From assembly GCA_024236195.1 (NCBI GenBank), contig JACKKZ010000002.1:62001-126000 (forward strand): 64,000 nucleotides of DNA, written 5' to 3'. Positions within the stretch are counted from its first letter, which is position 1; each line of letters opens with the position of its first letter. Below the pieces are notes generated by a model, which worked only from the letters and a program-made list of their open reading frames with translations, did no database searches and had not been told where the DNA came from. This document shows, in pieces, positions 25,969-34,015 of the stretch. The DNA comes from Sphingomonadaceae bacterium (GTDB lineage: Bacteria; Pseudomonadota; Alphaproteobacteria; Sphingomonadales; Sphingomonadaceae). A program made the translations under genes and the position numbers.

Positions 25969-26934
25969 TCAGTTGCCGCCCAGGCTGACCATCCCGACCC
26001 TTTCCAGCAGGAACAGGACAATTGGCAAGCTCAGCATCGCTGCCAGGGTGGTCAGCACGATCACGGTGGCGGCGATGCGGCTGGCCCTTTCACCTGCCTG
26101 CACAGCGACCACATAGGCACTGGCGCCGGTCGGCATGGCCGCCATCAGAATGGCAGTCGCATTCCAGATCGGGGGCATTGGCGGGAACAGCTCCAGCAAG
26201 CCGAAAGCGGCCAAGGGATGCAGCACAAGCTTGGCCAGCATCAGGCGGAGGGAAACCGCTGGCTGCACCCGCTCGAACGGTCTTGCCATGAACATGCCGA
26301 TGGCCACTAGCGCGCAAGCGGCAGTCGCGCCGCCCAGCGTCTGGAGCGTGGTGAGCAGCGGCACAGGCAAGCGCAGCCCGGCCAGCGCCGCAGCCACCCC
26401 GGCTACAGCGCTGACAATCAGCGGATTGGTCCCGATCTGGCGCAGCGAGCGCCCCAGCCCGGCCAGTAACCCGCCCCGGCGATGGCGCAGCATTTCATCG
26501 ACCAGCACCGCCCAGCCGAACACGATGGAGGCGTTAAGTGCAATCACCACTGCGGCTGGACCGAGGCTCGCTTGCCCCAGCACCACGAGGCACACCGGCA
26601 GGCCGACAAAGGCGCTGTTGCCATAGCCGCCAACGAGTGCGGAAATATTCGCCTCACCCGCTGGCGTATGCAGCAACCGCTCGGCAGCAAAGGTCACGAC
26701 ATAGACCAGCGCCGATCCCCCCAGCACGACTCCAACCATAGCGGGCACGGCAAGGTCAGCCGGTTTCATCGTGGCGAGCGTGACGAAGGTCAGCACCGGC
26801 AGGGTAACCTGCCCGACAAAGCGGGTCAGCACGGGTTCTCCTGCCTCACCCAGTAGCTGGACCTTGCCCGACCAATAGCCAAGCGCGATCAGGGCGAAGA
26901 CCGGAAACAGCGCCCCGATTATGGTTCCGATCAT
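25969..26934 (-). CDS. AEC-family transporter
   Basis: A 321-residue integral membrane protein with about ten hydrophobic segments in two halves, typical of the auxin-efflux-carrier family. Segments such as FALIALGYWSGKVQLLGEAG near the N-terminus, ALVGGYGNSAFVGLPVCLVV in the first half and MAAMPTGASAYVVAVQAGER in the second are in family positions. AEC proteins export or import small organic acids. It is the last of three minus-strand genes after two SDRs and may move a pathway acid. Convergent with the BVMO gene. Confidence 0.85.
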   Translation of the reverse strand: MIGTIIGALFPVFALIALGYWSGKVQLLGEAGEPVLTRFVGQVTLPVLTFVTLATMKPADLAVPAMVGVVLGGSALVYVVTFAAERLLHTPAGEANISALVGGYGNSAFVGLPVCLVVLGQASLGPAAVVIALNASIVFGWAVLVDEMLRHRRGGLLAGLGRSLRQIGTNPLIVSAVAGVAAALAGLRLPVPLLTTLQTLGGATAACALVAIGMFMARPFERVQPAVSLRLMLAKLVLHPLAAFGLLELFPPMPPIWNATAILMAAMPTGASAYVVAVQAGERASRIAATVIVLTTLAAMLSLPIVLFLLERVGMVSLGGN

Positions 26935-26955
26935 CGTCTGCGCCCGGCCAGACTG

Positions 26956-27780
26956 TCAGTAGCGCAGCCCGATCGCCCCATCATGGTAGATCGAGGCCCC
27001 GGTGACGAATTTGGCTTCATCCGATGCAAGATAGACAAAAGCATGCGCAGTATCTTCCGGCTGGCTGGCGATCCCCAGCGGATTCATCGCCGCCAGTGCC
27101 GCTTCTGCCGCTTCGGTGGATTCCCACATGCCCTGTGCGACCCAGGATTCCAGCCCTTCCCGCAAGATCGGTGTCATCGTCACGCCCGGATGGATCGAAT
27201 TCACCCGGATTTTCTGTGCGCCCAGTTCCAGCGCCGAACATATGGTGAGCATGCGCCCGGCCGACTTGGAGACATGATAGCCGATATTGGTGGCGTTGGG
27301 CATGTAGGATGCCATGGAGAGGTTGTTGATGATTGCCCCGCCCCCTTCAAAACGGTCAATCGCCGAGGCGAGATGCGGCACGCAGGCCTTGGTCCCAAGG
27401 AACAGCGCATCATGGTTGACCGCCATCACCTGCCGCAGATCCTCCAGCGAGGTCTGCATGACTCCGCCATGGATTGACAGGCCCGCATTGTTGACCAGCA
27501 CATCCAGCTGGCCAAATTCGCTGATCGTCGCATTGACGACGCGCGCCCAGTCTGCCTCGCTGGTAACATCATGCTCCAGCAAGCGAAATGCACCAGCATG
27601 CCCGTCTGCATTGACCAGCGCCTCGATCTCGCCTGCCTCTTCGCGGCGATAATCGGTGGCCACCACGGCCTTCGCCCCTTCGCGCAAATATGCGCGGCTG
27701 GCCGCGACCCCGATATTGCCCAGCCGCCCCGCACCGGTGATGATTGCGACCTTGCCTTCTAATCTTCCCAACATTGCCAT
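26956..27780 (-). CDS. SDR-family oxidoreductase
   Basis: A 274-residue classical short-chain dehydrogenase starting MAMLGRLEGKVAIITGAGRL. It has NNAGLSIHG, the catalytic Ser (IINNLSMAS) and the YHVSK Tyr-Lys pair. The C-terminus (GASIYHDGAIGLRY) replaces the usual GG-xx motif. The start at 27780 is supported by an AGGAG ribosome-binding site; a longer frame overlaps the upstream gene. It would interconvert a hydroxyl and a ketone with NAD(P). It follows another SDR at 5 bp and precedes the AEC transporter. Confidence 0.88.
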   Translation of the reverse strand: MAMLGRLEGKVAIITGAGRLGNIGVAASRAYLREGAKAVVATDYRREEAGEIEALVNADGHAGAFRLLEHDVTSEADWARVVNATISEFGQLDVLVNNAGLSIHGGVMQTSLEDLRQVMAVNHDALFLGTKACVPHLASAIDRFEGGGAIINNLSMASYMPNATNIGYHVSKSAGRMLTICSALELGAQKIRVNSIHPGVTMTPILREGLESWVAQGMWESTEAAEAALAAMNPLGIASQPEDTAHAFVYLASDEAKFVTGASIYHDGAIGLRY

Positions 27781-27785
27781 TGCTC

Positions 27786-28733
27786 CTATTGGATGAAAGC
27801 CCGGAATGCGTCCCACGGCACATCGGAGGTGAAGAGCGAGGATTCGTCCATTGACCCCTCAGGGATGAAGAAGCCGTCCGTATCCATCACATTGTCGAAT
27901 TGTTCGCGCGCGGTTTCCATCGTCCAGTCCTTGTCCGTGGCGCGATAACCACGCGTGACGCCTGCAAAGACGCGGGTGTAGCCACCGCCGCCAACCGAGA
28001 AGAGTTCGCCATTGCACGGCGCATCGGCATGGGCGAGCATTGCCACCACCGGAGCGACGGCCCGGGGCGGGAAATCGCGGATCATCAGCCCATGGATATC
28101 CGGCCCCATCAATTCGGTCATGCGGCTGCCCGCAATCGGCATGATCACATTGGTCGTGACATTGCGCCCGGTCGCCCGGCTCGAACTGGCGAGCGCGCGG
28201 GTCATCGCCCAGACCGCGCCCTTGGCCGCCGGATAGGGTACTGCGCTGCCCATGCCGAACCATGAACCCGACGCGATATTGACGATCCGGCCATAGTTCT
28301 GCTGTTCGTTCATCAGCTTCCACACCGCGCGGCACATGTAGAAAGTCCCGCTGGCGGAAACCGCCATGTCGTTTTCCCATTGTTCGTCAGTCACCGTATC
28401 GAGCGTGCCGGCCGCGCTGACGATCCCCGCATTATTGACGAGGATATCGACCCGCCCCCAGCGGTCGAGCGCATCCTGCACGATGGCATTTGCATTGGCG
28501 CTGTTCGCCACACTCAGCGTGTTGGCAGCAGCTTCACCGCCTTGCTCGCAGATCTCGGCAGCTGCAGCCTCGGCATAAGAGCCATCAGCCCCGACGCCCG
28601 CGAAGTTGCCGCCAAGATCATTGACCAGCACCTTGGCCCCGCGCAGCGCCAGCAGCCGTGCATATTCCTTGCCCAGCCCGCCACCGGCCCCGGTGACAAT
28701 CGCCACCTGCCCGTCAAACCGCATTTCGCCCAT
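27786..28733 (-). CDS. SDR-family oxidoreductase, HSD17B4-like N-domain type
   Basis: A 315-residue SDR. GAGGGLGKEYARLLALRGAK, VNDLGGNFAGVGADGS and NNAGIVSAAGT resemble the dehydrogenase domain of multifunctional peroxisomal enzymes (HSD17B4/FOX2). Catalytic Ser is in IASGSWFG and the Tyr-Lys pair in YPAAKGAV. The C-terminal extension after residue 220 is typical of this subgroup, which oxidises 3-hydroxyacyl-CoAs or hydroxysteroids. A GGGAGAAG ribosome-binding site precedes the ATG, and operator-like site B lies 19 bases upstream, so it starts an operon with the next SDR and the transporter. Confidence 0.88.
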   Translation of the reverse strand: MGEMRFDGQVAIVTGAGGGLGKEYARLLALRGAKVLVNDLGGNFAGVGADGSYAEAAAAEICEQGGEAAANTLSVANSANANAIVQDALDRWGRVDILVNNAGIVSAAGTLDTVTDEQWENDMAVSASGTFYMCRAVWKLMNEQQNYGRIVNIASGSWFGMGSAVPYPAAKGAVWAMTRALASSSRATGRNVTTNVIMPIAGSRMTELMGPDIHGLMIRDFPPRAVAPVVAMLAHADAPCNGELFSVGGGGYTRVFAGVTRGYRATDKDWTMETAREQFDNVMDTDGFFIPEGSMDESSLFTSDVPWDAFRAFIQ

Positions 28734-28751
28734 CGAATCTTCTCCCAGATT

Positions 28752-28775
28752 TTATAAGTGATTGCTTACTTGGAT
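28752..28775. promoter_or_regulatory. Candidate TetR operator B
   Basis: The core AAGTGATTGCTTACTT (28756-28771) matches operator A core AAGTGACTACTTACTT at 14 of 16 positions. It sits 19 bases before the SDR start and after the end of the SDR/zinc-ribbon gene, so it should control the minus-strand SDR-SDR-transporter operon. Confidence 0.65.
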
Positions 28776-28816
28776 AAGGGTGTGATGGCCGCTGTCAATC
28801 GCCAACGGCCATGTCA

Positions 28817-30229
28817 TTACTGCTGCCAGACCTGTGCAAAGAAGGGGCTTCGACTTGCAGCAGGCGCGTACCAGGCGGGGTCGAGCATGCAGGTGGGGCA
28901 CCAATGCCCGCCCTTCAACATCAGGTTTGGTGACATGGTGAAGCTGTGGCCGTTGCAGCATTCCCAACCTACCGGCTCGAAGGGAGCGCAGCCGTCTCCC
29001 GCATGGCATTTGCCACCCCGGTAATGCGCTGCCAGCTGCAAATCGGCACCGCTCCATGTGTCACGCGGCTTTGTTTCATCATAGCCGTGATCGAGAAGCC
29101 TGGGCTGGCGCGAAGGTGCGGAAAACTCAAAGCCTTCCCAGTCGCGCGGTATGGCCTCCCATTCCCCGCGTGAGCCAAAGTAGGCCCGGATGTGCTCCTC
29201 GTCATTGGTTGCAAACCAGTTCAGCGTGCCCCCTGGGCCTTTGGCCATTTTCTCCAGCTGGCGCTTCACCAACCATGGCGCAACCTTGGGAACGAGCCGA
29301 ACAGGCGCTGGCAGCTGGCGCTTGTAGTCTTCGATAAATTCACTGAGCGGCTGGCCGCGAAATGGAACCAGTTCCTCCAACCGGTCGGAATCGGAATACC
29401 ACTGACCATGAAAATTGTGCGTGGCAAACCAGTGTGGTCGCAGCACTTTTTCATAATTGGGCATCTGCCGCCGCATAAAATCATGGTTGGTAACGCGGTT
29501 GGCTTCGCCCCCGCCGATATTGAAGAAATTGCCCCACAAGGCGTCAGGCAGTTGATCTGCGCAAAACCCCGCCATCAGGCGGCCGCTATCCGCTGCGGTC
29601 GACCATTCGAACACGCCGTTGAAAGGATTGTGAAACATGATCGGATCATTGATCTGCCACATGCGGAAATGCGCCATGCCGCTCTGGCGCAGCGACACCC
29701 ATTGGCGGATGCCCGACTCTGCGATGACTGCTTCCGCCATGGTCTTGGTAATGGCGTAATGGTCAAAGGTGCTGACCTTGATCGGATCGCCCGTGCGGCC
29801 CCAGTGGATCGGCGGATTTCGGTCCCCCGTCTGGGCAACCGTGCCGATATAGACCAGGCGTGTGGTCCCGGCCTGGCCCTGATCAACTATTGCATCGACA
29901 ATATTGCGGGCCCCGCCGACATTCACCGAAGTGACAAGGTCGGGCGGGAGATTGTCAGCGAGGGGTGAGACAAGTCCGCCAACATGGAGCACGACATCGC
30001 ACCCCTTCACGGCAGCGGCGACGGATTGCCGGTCGATCAGGTCGCCCCACGCAATCTCAGCCAGATCGCGGGCGATAATGTCTCGCACCACCGGGTGCGC
30101 CCTTTCTTCCGGACGAATAAGCACACGCAAGTGCGGGCGGTCAGGCCGTGCAACAATCTGCTGCACCGCTTCGCGGCCCATATTGCCGGTTGCGCCGGTT
30201 AGCAGCACAAACTTTCGTGTATCTGTCAC
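28817..30229 (-). CDS. Extended SDR with C-terminal Cys-rich (zinc-ribbon-like) domain
   Basis: A 470-residue protein. Residues 1-300 form an extended (epimerase-type) SDR: GATGNMGREAVQQIV, VLHVGGLVSPLA, and YAITK carrying the Tyr-Lys pair. The last 70 residues add a Cys/His-rich segment (GGKCHAGDGCAPF, WECCNGHS, HWCPTCM) that looks like a zinc ribbon. I do not know this domain combination. The role could be an NAD(P)-dependent step on a keto or hydroxy intermediate, with the ribbon binding a partner or metal. It follows the NTF2-like gene on the same strand and is probably co-transcribed with the upstream BVMO. Confidence 0.7.
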   Translation of the reverse strand: MTDTRKFVLLTGATGNMGREAVQQIVARPDRPHLRVLIRPEERAHPVVRDIIARDLAEIAWGDLIDRQSVAAAVKGCDVVLHVGGLVSPLADNLPPDLVTSVNVGGARNIVDAIVDQGQAGTTRLVYIGTVAQTGDRNPPIHWGRTGDPIKVSTFDHYAITKTMAEAVIAESGIRQWVSLRQSGMAHFRMWQINDPIMFHNPFNGVFEWSTAADSGRLMAGFCADQLPDALWGNFFNIGGGEANRVTNHDFMRRQMPNYEKVLRPHWFATHNFHGQWYSDSDRLEELVPFRGQPLSEFIEDYKRQLPAPVRLVPKVAPWLVKRQLEKMAKGPGGTLNWFATNDEEHIRAYFGSRGEWEAIPRDWEGFEFSAPSRQPRLLDHGYDETKPRDTWSGADLQLAAHYRGGKCHAGDGCAPFEPVGWECCNGHSFTMSPNLMLKGGHWCPTCMLDPAWYAPAASRSPFFAQVWQQ

Positions 30230-30260
30230 GTTCCTGCTCCTGTGGGGAAGGAGATTTTCC

Positions 30261-30710
30261 TTAGCCGAGTTGATCCTGCGCCATGATCACAGCCGGATCG
30301 CCAGAATGGATCGCCCAGATCGCATCGCGCCGGACAATGCGCCAGCCTTCCTGCCGCCGTTCCCAGCGGTCGACATATTCGCCGCAGGAATCGAAGATTG
30401 CGCCTGCCGGGTCATCGGCCCGCTGGTGGCGAGCCTGGACATAGGCGCGGCTGGTGGCCTTATCGCCTTCGACATCGACCATGATACTTCCCAGCAAATG
30501 CTGGCTCGGCCCGCATTGGTCGAGGAAGCGCTGCATATTGGCGCGCAGCGCGGCCATCCCCCGCTGCTCGCCGCCGGCACCGTAATCGAAGGCGATATCT
30601 TCGGCAAAAACCTCGCCCAGCCGGTCCCATGCCTTGTTGTCGAGTATGCGGGCAAAGATGGCGAGACCGCGATGGATTTCACGCTCATCACACAGTTGCT
30701 GAAAATCCAT
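30261..30710 (-). CDS. SnoaL-like (NTF2-fold) small protein
   Basis: A 149-residue protein of the SnoaL/nuclear-transport-factor-2 superfamily. Helix LCDEREIHRGLAIFARILD, then WDRLGEVFAEDIAFDYG, the central strands SQHLLGSIMVDVEGDKATSRAYV and a terminal RRDAIWAIH fit the cone-shaped barrel. Relatives include steroid isomerases and dehydratases in aromatic and steroid pathways. It differs from the ketosteroid isomerase gene at 45287, whose catalytic triad is clear; I cannot assign residues here. It lies between the second BVMO and the zinc-ribbon SDR on the same strand. Confidence 0.75.
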   Translation of the reverse strand: MDFQQLCDEREIHRGLAIFARILDNKAWDRLGEVFAEDIAFDYGAGGEQRGMAALRANMQRFLDQCGPSQHLLGSIMVDVEGDKATSRAYVQARHQRADDPAGAIFDSCGEYVDRWERRQEGWRIVRRDAIWAIHSGDPAVIMAQDQLG

Positions 30711-30787
30711 TCCGAGCCATCCCCTCCAGCATTGGCCTGCTACCAGTCATTGCGCGGCAGGCTACCCCTGTCCAGCGTGACGGCCAA

Positions 30788-32728
30788 TCAGGAGAGGGTC
30801 AACTCAGCGCGATTGGGCTCACGCGTCCAGCTCCAGTAATCGGCCAAACGGAAGGGGCAGGAGACATAGTTGCGGCCCTTGGAATTGAGGTAGTAACTCC
30901 TCGCCTTGGGATGCGCCCAGACCATTTTCTGCATCTGCTCCTCCACCCGGTGGTTCCAGTCCTCGTAGGCTGCAACCGTAGGTTCCACCGCGTGCTTGCC
31001 TTCAGCGACTAGCATGTCGAGTGCTTCGAGCACGTAATTGATCTGTGCCTCAATCACCATATTGACCCCGGCAGCGTGGTTGGGGGCGCTGTTGGGTCCC
31101 AGCGTGAGGAAGAAATTGGGATATTCGGGAGCCATCACCCCGAGATAAGACCGCGCTTCATCCTTGCCCCAGGCCGCAGCAAGGTCTGCGCCGCCCCGTC
31201 CATAGACCTTGATCGGGCCAAGCGCAGGGGCCAGGTCGAAGCCGGTCGCAAGGGCGATAACGTCCACTTCGTAACGCGTGCCATCCTTCATCACGATGGC
31301 ATCTTCCTCGATATGGTCGATCGTGCCTGTCTCCAGCGTGACATTGGGCTTCAACAGCGTATCCAGCCAGCCGCCATCGGCATCGAGCACGATCCGCTTC
31401 CCGAAGATCGGATAATCGGGGACAATCTTTTCCAGCAGTTCCGGCCGGTCAGCCAGCTTGTTCTGGATGTAGTAAAGCGCGTAATCCCGTGCCGCCTGGT
31501 TCTGGGCGGAAATCGAGTTGTCGCTGTCATCCCAGCCTTCGTCACCGCAGACATTGCCGTAGAGCCCGTCCCCGGTGAACCAATAGACGCGGAAGCGGAA
31601 CCATTCCTTGTAATGCGGGATATTGCGCAACGCGAAACGGATGTTGTCGTTGACGTTGACGTTGATGTCCGGGTTGTTGAGCACCCAGTGCTTGGAACGC
31701 TGGAAGATGGTCAGTTCCGCCACATCGTCGGCAATTGCCGGGGCGAGCTGGGCAGCGCTGGCACCTGTGCCGATCACCGCCACTCTCTTGCCCTTCAGCT
31801 CCACCGAATTGTCCCATCCGGCGGTGTGCATCTTCGGGCCTTTGAAGCTGTCGAGGCCCGGAATGTCGGGCATTGACCAGCGGTTGAGTACGCCATGCGC
31901 AAGGATCACCGCATTGGCCTCCTCCACCCGCTCTGCGCCATCTGCACCGCGTAGCGTGACCAGCCATTTGGCTTTGCCCCCGTCCCAGTGCGCTTCAGTC
32001 ACGGTTGTGCGGAACTGCACATGGGCGGGGATGCCATATTTCTCGGCGACCCCGGTAAGGTAGTTGTAAATTTCCTTGCCCTTGGGGTGGTAGTGGCTCC
32101 ACTCCGGATTGAGCTCAAAGGAATAGGAATAGAAATGACTCGGCGTATCAACGCCGACACCCGGATAGGTGTTTTCATACCAGGTGCCGGCCAGCGCATC
32201 ATTCTTTTCGATGATTGTGTAATCGTACCCAGCTTCTGCCAGCTTTATGCCAGCAGCAATGCCGGTCATGCCGCCGCCGATTACCAACACGCGGAAACCA
32301 GCTGGCGGTGAAGCGCGACCAGGGCGCTCCTTGCGCGGAAGGACACGCTCAAAGCCCATCTGGTCATAGAGCACGGGAACAATCGCCGGATCGACATTCT
32401 CGCCCACGCTTACGCTCATCATGTGGCGCAGAAGTTCTGGATCAATCGGGCGCTCGGTTGGCGGCGTCGGGTCGGTCAGCAACGCAAACACCCGGCCACG
32501 CAGGTCCTGCGCCATGTCATCGGGAACAGAAGAGGGTGCCTCGGCCGTGTAGATTCCGGTCAAATAGGGGGCGAAACTGTCGAGATAATCCTTGTCCTGC
32601 ACATAGGTGGTATAGACCATCAGCAAGGTCGGCAGATTGGCGTCAACCAGCGCAGCGCGCAATCCATCCCTGTCGGTGATGGGCAGCGCGCAATCCGAAG
32701 TCAGCTTCGCCGGGCTATTCGCATTCAT
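30788..32728 (-). CDS. Baeyer-Villiger monooxygenase, N-terminally extended (second paralogue)
   Basis: A 646-residue paralogue of the BVMO at 24017-25951, with the same 140-residue N-terminal extension, FAD motif GGGMTG and fingerprint FKGPKMHTAGWD at 295-306. The segments GYDYTIIEKND, TYPGVGVDTPSHFYSYSF and SNSAPNHAAG-like (GPNSAPNHAAG) are shared. It should lactonise or esterify a ketone with NADPH and O2. It faces divergently from a TetR gene with operator A between them and is followed by an NTF2-like protein and an SDR. Its likely substrates are cyclic or steroid ketones, by context. Confidence 0.9.
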   Translation of the reverse strand: MNANSPAKLTSDCALPITDRDGLRAALVDANLPTLLMVYTTYVQDKDYLDSFAPYLTGIYTAEAPSSVPDDMAQDLRGRVFALLTDPTPPTERPIDPELLRHMMSVSVGENVDPAIVPVLYDQMGFERVLPRKERPGRASPPAGFRVLVIGGGMTGIAAGIKLAEAGYDYTIIEKNDALAGTWYENTYPGVGVDTPSHFYSYSFELNPEWSHYHPKGKEIYNYLTGVAEKYGIPAHVQFRTTVTEAHWDGGKAKWLVTLRGADGAERVEEANAVILAHGVLNRWSMPDIPGLDSFKGPKMHTAGWDNSVELKGKRVAVIGTGASAAQLAPAIADDVAELTIFQRSKHWVLNNPDINVNVNDNIRFALRNIPHYKEWFRFRVYWFTGDGLYGNVCGDEGWDDSDNSISAQNQAARDYALYYIQNKLADRPELLEKIVPDYPIFGKRIVLDADGGWLDTLLKPNVTLETGTIDHIEEDAIVMKDGTRYEVDVIALATGFDLAPALGPIKVYGRGGADLAAAWGKDEARSYLGVMAPEYPNFFLTLGPNSAPNHAAGVNMVIEAQINYVLEALDMLVAEGKHAVEPTVAAYEDWNHRVEEQMQKMVWAHPKARSYYLNSKGRNYVSCPFRLADYWSWTREPNRAELTLS

Positions 32729-32779
32729 GAGGGCACCTCTTCCAGTCGCATCGTGATAAGGCGCGCGAGTCGCCCTTGC

Positions 32780-32803
32780 TTGTAAGTGACTACTTACTTA
32801 TAA
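32780..32803. promoter_or_regulatory. Candidate TetR operator A
   Basis: The core AAGTGACTACTTACTT (32784-32799) is palindromic at 12 of 16 positions and has TTGT/ATAA flanks. It lies in the divergent gap between the second BVMO and the TetR gene, 50 bases from the BVMO start. It is the reference for the other four sites and would allow TetR autorepression and BVMO repression. Confidence 0.65.
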
Positions 32804-32919
32804 ATAATGGCGCTGGCAAGCCACGATGGACAATTCGCACACCACGCCTTACGGAGCTGGAACGGACATATCCCCTGGTGGTGCTTGCCGCCGGGCCAAC
32901 CATCAGCCTAGTGGATTGC

Positions 32920-33573
32920 ATGCAGCGCAAACGTATTACCGGGCAAGAACGCAAGACGCTGATCATGGAGGCGGCCAAGCGTGTCTTTTCACGGACTGGC
33001 TATGAAGCCGCGAAGACCCAGGAAATTGCCCGCGAAGCCAAGGTTTCAGAAGCGCTGATGTACCGGCATTTCCCGTCGAAACTGGCTCTGTATCGTGCCG
33101 TGCTGCGCCAGACGATCCGCGAGCAGGACGAAAATTTCGAGGAACTCTTCCCGCGCGAACGTAATGCCCGCGGGATCATCCAGACGCTGAAGATCTATTT
33201 CACTCACGCTGCTTCGCTGCAGGATGATGACATGCAACAGCGCTTTCGCATGCTTCTCGCCAGCCTGTCAGGTGACGGAACCTATGCACGGCTGGTCTAT
33301 CGCCGGTCGCAGCGCACGATTGACAGCTCCATTGAAGAGGCACTTCAGAATGCGCGCGAAGCCGGTGAATTGATTGGCGAGGGCATTCCGGTCGCCAACA
33401 CTTCGATGTTCATCGAACATATCGGCACGATGATGAGCGCCATTGTCGCCATCTCACGCGCAGACACGCCCTATGCCACCGTGGGCGACGAACTGATCAG
33501 CCAGGCCGTGCGCTTCTGCTGCCGCGGCCTTGGCTTCACCGACGAGGCGGTCACCCGTTACCTAGACGAGTGA
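32920..33573 (+). CDS. TetR-family transcriptional regulator (1)
   Basis: A 217-residue TetR regulator starting MQRKRITGQERKTLIMEAAK. The helix-turn-helix is AKTQEIAREAKVSEALMYRH followed by FPSKLALY. The ligand domain (TLKIYFTHAASLQDDD, MFIEHIGTMMSAIVAISRA) is close to that of the second TetR at 39400. The ATG at 32920 is preferred over an upstream start at 32776, which would run through the operator. It is divergent from the second BVMO. It probably represses that BVMO operon and relieves it on binding a pathway intermediate, but the ligand is unknown. Confidence 0.9.
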   Translation: MQRKRITGQERKTLIMEAAKRVFSRTGYEAAKTQEIAREAKVSEALMYRHFPSKLALYRAVLRQTIREQDENFEELFPRERNARGIIQTLKIYFTHAASLQDDDMQQRFRMLLASLSGDGTYARLVYRRSQRTIDSSIEEALQNAREAGELIGEGIPVANTSMFIEHIGTMMSAIVAISRADTPYATVGDELISQAVRFCCRGLGFTDEAVTRYLDE

Positions 33574-33591
33574 TCGCGTTCGCTGGCGGGC

Positions 33592-34011
33592 TCAGCCGTG
33601 GGCGAAAAGCAGTTGGACATTCTCAGCCAGCGCCCCTTCGGGATCTTCCGAGAACTGCACGCGCACACCATGGTCAGGCTGATCCGTTAGCGGACCGACC
33701 AGCTTGCCGCCATTGGCCACGATCCGCGCGTTCAGCGCTTCGATGTCGTCGGAGATAAAGCCAAGGATGACCTGCTGGTCGCGCGGTTTGGGGCGGTCGG
33801 TGAAGTTGAACATGACCAGCGTCTGGCCGGTCATCTCGCCGGTTGTGCTCAGGATCACTTCGCGAAATGTCTCGCCTTCCCCTGCGCTTGCGCCGGCAAC
33901 GCGCTGGACGGGCTTCAGCCCATATACAGCGCAATAATAATCGCTCATCTTCTCTTCGTCAGCGACGATGAGCTTGGTGAACAGGCTAGGGATAAATGGT
34001 GCATCAGCCAT
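33592..34011 (-). CDS. VOC (glyoxalase/bleomycin resistance) family protein
   Basis: A 139-residue single-module vicinal-oxygen-chelate protein. LFTKLIVADEEKMSDYYCAV opens the first beta-alpha-beta-beta-beta unit and the second spans GFISDDIEALNARIVANGG to the end. The metal ligands are not clearly conserved, so catalysis is uncertain. Relatives include isomerases, epimerases and small dioxygenases. It is 4 bp from the third BVMO gene and likely co-transcribed with it. Confidence 0.75.
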   Translation of the reverse strand: MADAPFIPSLFTKLIVADEEKMSDYYCAVYGLKPVQRVAGASAGEGETFREVILSTTGEMTGQTLVMFNFTDRPKPRDQQVILGFISDDIEALNARIVANGGKLVGPLTDQPDHGVRVQFSEDPEGALAENVQLLFAHG

Positions 34012-34015
34012 GGAA

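Noticed and set aside
32776..32919. An N-terminal extension of TetR1 from 32776.
   Set aside because: It runs through operator A and the divergent promoter, and the TetR fold begins at MQRKRITG.
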